Both the position numbers and the translations under genes were made by a program. From contig NZ_BONY01000066.1 in assembly GCF_016862955.1 (NCBI RefSeq), positions 1 through 51,039 on the forward strand: 51,039 nt of DNA, written 5' to 3'. Source of the DNA: Rhizocola hellebori (lineage in GTDB: Bacteria; Actinomycetota; Actinomycetes; Mycobacteriales; Micromonosporaceae). The notes below the pieces were generated by a model. The model made no database searches and was not told the DNA's origin. It saw only the letters and a program-made list of their open reading frames with translations. Numbering within the stretch: the first letter of the stretch is position 1; every line of letters begins with the position of its first letter. Shown one piece after another: positions 48,249-51,039 of this stretch.

Positions 48249-50411
48249 ATGACTGTGGCAGGGGAGAAGAAGGCCACCACGCCGGCGACGCCATCGACGC
48301 CGGTTCCGCCCGCTCGCGGTGCAGGGAAAAGATGGATTTTGCCTGCTCTCGGCTTGGTGCTGTGGTTGCTTGTCGCCGGCGTCATGAGCGGGCCGTCCAG
48401 CCGGACGACCGAGGTGCAGAAGAATGACAACTCGGCCTTCCTGCCCAAGACCGCCGAAGCCACCGTCGTGCTGGAGCAGAACAAGCGGTTTGTCGACCAG
48501 GAGGTCATGCCCACGCTGGTCGTCTATGGACGCGACACCGGCTTGACCGATGCCGACAAGGCCACCATCAAGCGGCAGGCCGGATCGATCGCCGAGCACT
48601 TCGGCAACAAGCTGGCCGCCCCGCCGATGACCGAGTTCTCCAACGACGGCAAGGCGGCGCAGGTGGCGCTGCTGTTCAGCGGCTCCGATTCCAAGACGGT
48701 GGCCGGATATGTCGACTGGGTGCGCGAGCACCTCGCCGCCGGTGACCTCGCCGGCGAGGGGTGGGTCGCCGATGGGCTCGCCGCCCACGTGGGCGGCCTC
48801 GGTGGCATCCTGACCGATCTGATGGAGGTCTTCGAGACCGTCGACGGCCTGCTTCTGCTCGTCACCGTCGGCGTCATTCTGGTGATTCTTCTTGTGGTGT
48901 ACCGCAGTCCGCTGCTTCCCTTCGTGGTCCTGTTCAGCGCGGGGGCGGCATACACCCTCGCCAATGGCGTGGTCTACCTGCTCGCCCGCGAAGGCATCAT
49001 CGACGTCTCCGGCCAGAGCTCGGCCATCCTCAACGTGCTCGTCCTGGGCGCGGCCACCGACTACTCGATGCTGATGGTCTCCCGGTTCCGTGAGGAGCTT
49101 CGCAAGTCGCAGAACCGCTTCGACGCCATGAAGGTCGCCTGGCGCGCCTCGGTCGAGCCGATCGCCGCCAGCGGTGCCACCGTGATCCTCGGCCTGCTGT
49201 GCCTGCTCTTCTCCGACCTGTCCTCCAACAAGGGCCTCGGCCCGGTGGGCGCCATCGGCATCGCGGCCAGCCTGGCCGTGTCATTGACCCTGCTGCCCGC
49301 GGTCCTGGTGCTGTGTGGCCGGGTGCTGTTCTGGCCGTTCCGCCCCGCCTTCGGATCTGCTCCGGCGGAGGATCGGGGAATCTGGGCCCGGGTCGCGGGT
49401 CTGGTCGGCAAGCGGCCGCGGGCGGTCTGGATGGTCACCGCGCTGATCCTGCTGGCGGCGATCGGCGGGCTGTCCAGGCTGAACGCCACCGGCATTCCGC
49501 AGACCGAGGGCTTCATCAACCGCACCGACTCCGTCGCCGCGCAGGAGCTGATCAGCGCCCACTTCCCAGGCGGCACAGGAAGTCCGGCCCAGGTGGTGGT
49601 GCGCCAGGAGAAGCTCGCCGAGACCGTGCGCGTCATCCAGTCGACGCCCGGCGTTTCCGCGGTCGCGCCCTATACAGGTGCTTTCGTGCCGGGCGCGCCA
49701 CCGAAGGTGGTCGACGGCCTGGTGCGCATCGACGCGGTCCTCGCCGACCCGGCCGACAGTGCGGCTGCCACCGCAACGTTGACGAAACTGCGCGCAAACG
49801 TGCACGCCATCGAGGGTGCGCAGGCAAAGGTCGGTGGATTCACCGCGATCAACTATGACGTGCAGACCACCTCCCAGCGCGACCGGACACTGATCATCCC
49901 GCTCGTCCTGGGCGTGATCTTCCTGATCCTCATGCTGCTGTTGCGCTCCATCGTGGCGCCGGTGCTGCTGATCGCGACCGTGGTGCTCTCCTACCTTGCC
50001 ACGCTTGGCATTTCGGGCATCGTCTTCACCGACCTGCTCGGCTTCCCGGGCGCGGATTCGTCCTACCCGCTGTTCGCCTTCGTGTTCCTGGTCGCCCTCG
50101 GCGTGGACTACAACATCTTCCTGATGACCCGGGTGCGCGAGGAGGCGGCCAAGCTCGGTCACCGCGCCGGAACCCTGCGCGGGCTCTCCGTCACCGGCGG
50201 TGTGATCACCTCGGCCGGGGTCGTGCTCGCCGCGACCTTCGCCGCGCTGGGCGTGCTGCCCATCGTGTTCGTCTTCCAGATCGCCTTCGCCGTCGCGTTC
50301 GGGGTTCTGCTGGACACGCTGCTGGTCCGCTCCCTGCTCGTTCCCGCCCTAACCGTCGACATTGGACGGTTTGTCTGGTGGCCGGGCAAACTTCGCAAGA
50401 CGTCGCCGTAA
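48249..50411 (+). CDS. MMPL-family RND exporter
   Basis: A 720-aa MMPL transporter with the two-repeat architecture: TM1, a periplasmic-side loop, TM2-6, then TM7, a second loop and TM8-12. Signatures include the G-(A)-(A)-T-D-Y-S-M-L-M-V-S-R-F-R-E-E-L segment at the end of TM4 and VDYNIFLMTRVREEA in repeat 2. Members export lipids or lipopeptides or confer resistance. The ATG at 48249 has GGAG 5 nt upstream, and a palindrome is just before it; the longer GTG frame from 48147 covers the operator and is not favoured. The target lipid is unknown. Confidence 0.92.
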   Translation: MTVAGEKKATTPATPSTPVPPARGAGKRWILPALGLVLWLLVAGVMSGPSSRTTEVQKNDNSAFLPKTAEATVVLEQNKRFVDQEVMPTLVVYGRDTGLTDADKATIKRQAGSIAEHFGNKLAAPPMTEFSNDGKAAQVALLFSGSDSKTVAGYVDWVREHLAAGDLAGEGWVADGLAAHVGGLGGILTDLMEVFETVDGLLLLVTVGVILVILLVVYRSPLLPFVVLFSAGAAYTLANGVVYLLAREGIIDVSGQSSAILNVLVLGAATDYSMLMVSRFREELRKSQNRFDAMKVAWRASVEPIAASGATVILGLLCLLFSDLSSNKGLGPVGAIGIAASLAVSLTLLPAVLVLCGRVLFWPFRPAFGSAPAEDRGIWARVAGLVGKRPRAVWMVTALILLAAIGGLSRLNATGIPQTEGFINRTDSVAAQELISAHFPGGTGSPAQVVVRQEKLAETVRVIQSTPGVSAVAPYTGAFVPGAPPKVVDGLVRIDAVLADPADSAAATATLTKLRANVHAIEGAQAKVGGFTAINYDVQTTSQRDRTLIIPLVLGVIFLILMLLLRSIVAPVLLIATVVLSYLATLGISGIVFTDLLGFPGADSSYPLFAFVFLVALGVDYNIFLMTRVREEAAKLGHRAGTLRGLSVTGGVITSAGVVLAATFAALGVLPIVFVFQIAFAVAFGVLLDTLLVRSLLVPALTVDIGRFVWWPGKLRKTSP

Positions 50412-50420
50412 CATTTGGCG

Positions 50421-50861
50421 ATGATGCTCTGGCTGCTGCTCGCGGTCCACGTGACCGTCGCCGCGATGTGGCTGGGCGCGATGGGGTACAGCCTCTTCGT
50501 AGTCCAGCCACGCCTGGCCCGGTTCGTCGGCAACGACCCAGTCCAGGTCGAGGAGATCCACCGCGAACTGGCCCACGGCAACCGCTGGCGGGTAGCGGCC
50601 CTGATCGCCACCCTCTGGCTCACCGGGATAGGCCTGGTCTGGCTCCACCCCGGCGGGTGGCCCCTGGTCGCGGTCAAAGCAATCGCACTCCTAGGTGCCA
50701 CCGTGCTCTTCTGGTGGGTCTCCTGGCGAGGCTGGCCCCAGCGCGTCTTCGCGCTCCCCGCCGAACTCCCCGCGCTCCAGCTCCGCTTCCGCCGCATCGC
50801 TATCGCGATGCTCACCCTGGTAGCCCTCGCCTTCGCCGCCGGCCTCCTCCTCCACGCCTAA
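50421..50861 (+). CDS. CopD-like/DUF2269-type four-helix membrane protein
   Basis: A 146-aa integral membrane protein with four hydrophobic segments. The start MMLWLLLAVHVTVAAMWLGAM, with the H-V-x(5)-W-x-G pattern in the first helix, and the R-x-R-R motif near the last helix resemble CopD-type or DUF2269-like small membrane proteins, in which the His may bind copper or haem. It starts 9 bp after the MMPL stop; an in-frame TTG at 50415 is possible. Co-transcription with the exporter is likely. Confidence 0.72.
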   Translation: MMLWLLLAVHVTVAAMWLGAMGYSLFVVQPRLARFVGNDPVQVEEIHRELAHGNRWRVAALIATLWLTGIGLVWLHPGGWPLVAVKAIALLGATVLFWWVSWRGWPQRVFALPAELPALQLRFRRIAIAMLTLVALAFAAGLLLHA

Positions 50862-50911
50862 CCACACCCCCGGCCCTCCTCCTCGCTGCTGCCGCCCACT
50901 GCTTCTGTTGA

Positions 50912-50955
50912 CACCTGCATCTATGCGTCAGGGCGTTGAGGCAGAGATGCAGGTG
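50912..50955. repeat. Palindromic repeat, inverted orientation and compensated
   Basis: Arms CACCTGCATCT and AGATGCAGGTG with a 22-nt loop, in reverse orientation relative to the copies at 25.5 kb. The A-T pair of the arm is replaced by a G-C pair in both arms, a compensatory change. Confidence 0.85.
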
Positions 50956-51019
50956 CCGTGGAAGTAGACGGCCGCCGCCCGCCGCGCTGCTGCTGGCGGC
51001 CTGTGCCTATTGCTCGCGT

Positions 51020-51039
51020 GGCACCTACATCTCTGCATT
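51020..51039. repeat. Palindromic repeat, truncated by the window end
   Basis: The left arm GGCACCTACATCT and the start of the loop match the copies at 25.5 kb, beginning about 108 bp after the previous copy, so a second tandem array probably continues to the right. Confidence 0.7.

Noticed and set aside
50378..50911. 177-aa plus-strand frame at the right end
   Set aside because: Arg/Pro-rich, overlaps the MMPL end and the CopD-like gene in another frame, no motif.

Overview
The window is high-GC DNA from an actinomycete. Gene content points there consistently: a GlnR-type box in front of glnA, glnE, lipA/lipB with the DUF4191 membrane protein, an RDD protein beside glnA, type VII (ESX) secretion substrates, and an actinobacterial translational T-box. 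The species cannot be named from sequence alone; a filamentous or soil actinomycete is likely. No rRNA, tRNA, CRISPR array, transposase or phage gene was recognised.

Layout. (1) 1-11.4 kb: the edge of a glycosylated natural-product cluster. It holds NDP-hexose 2,3-dehydratase, a [2Fe-2S]/PMP-type 3-dehydratase, a drug-efflux MFS protein, P450 plus ferredoxin, a nitroreductase, a small unknown protein, a GT1 glycosyltransferase, RmlA, RmlB and a membrane O-acyltransferase. Together RmlA, RmlB, the 2,3-dehydratase and the 3-dehydratase lead from glucose-1-phosphate to a 2,3,6-trideoxy sugar. The remaining sugar enzymes and the aglycone genes must lie to the left. Strong bidirectional hairpins sit at 6.87 and 11.38 kb. 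(2) 11.4-16.2 kb: small housekeeping or orphan genes (Imm70-like pair, SRPBCC and MarR pair around a palindrome, HAD, Tyr phosphatase, LigB dioxygenase, truncated hemoglobin). (3) 16.2-19.0 kb: a compact type VII effector operon: EspC-like protein, a 609-aa WXG/RTX/HExxH metallopeptidase protein, and an overlapping lipoprotein. (4) 19.0-30.6 kb: serine hydrolase, cimA behind a Val-Leu-Ile-Ile leader peptide and terminator, peptidoglycan hydrolase, LD-carboxypeptidase, membrane EEP enzyme, a cluster of three 46-bp palindromes, amidotransferase, DUF1876, glnE, metallophosphatase. (5) 30.6-37.3 kb: penicillin-acylase family enzyme and a 973-aa membrane/secreted protein combining a second HExxH domain, a vWD domain and three C-terminal repeats. 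(6) 37.4-42.1 kb: glnA, RDD, SDR, secreted GH76. (7) 42.2-44.3 kb: a second type VII toxin operon (YbaB-like, WXG100-like, CpnT-like N-terminal protein, toxin-like tail, candidate immunity). (8) 44.3-51.0 kb: DUF4191, lipA, T-box-controlled short AspRS, lipB, MMPL exporter behind a Rex/CRP-like palindrome, CopD-like protein, and more copies of the palindromic repeat.

The most interesting content is the two type VII effector operons, the unusual pair of HExxH proteins sharing a C-terminal sub-motif, the T-box on an archaeal-type AspRS, the cimA attenuator together with a missing metal-ligand histidine in CimA, and the dispersed hairpin family with compensatory changes. All calls come from reading the sequence; no database search was run.
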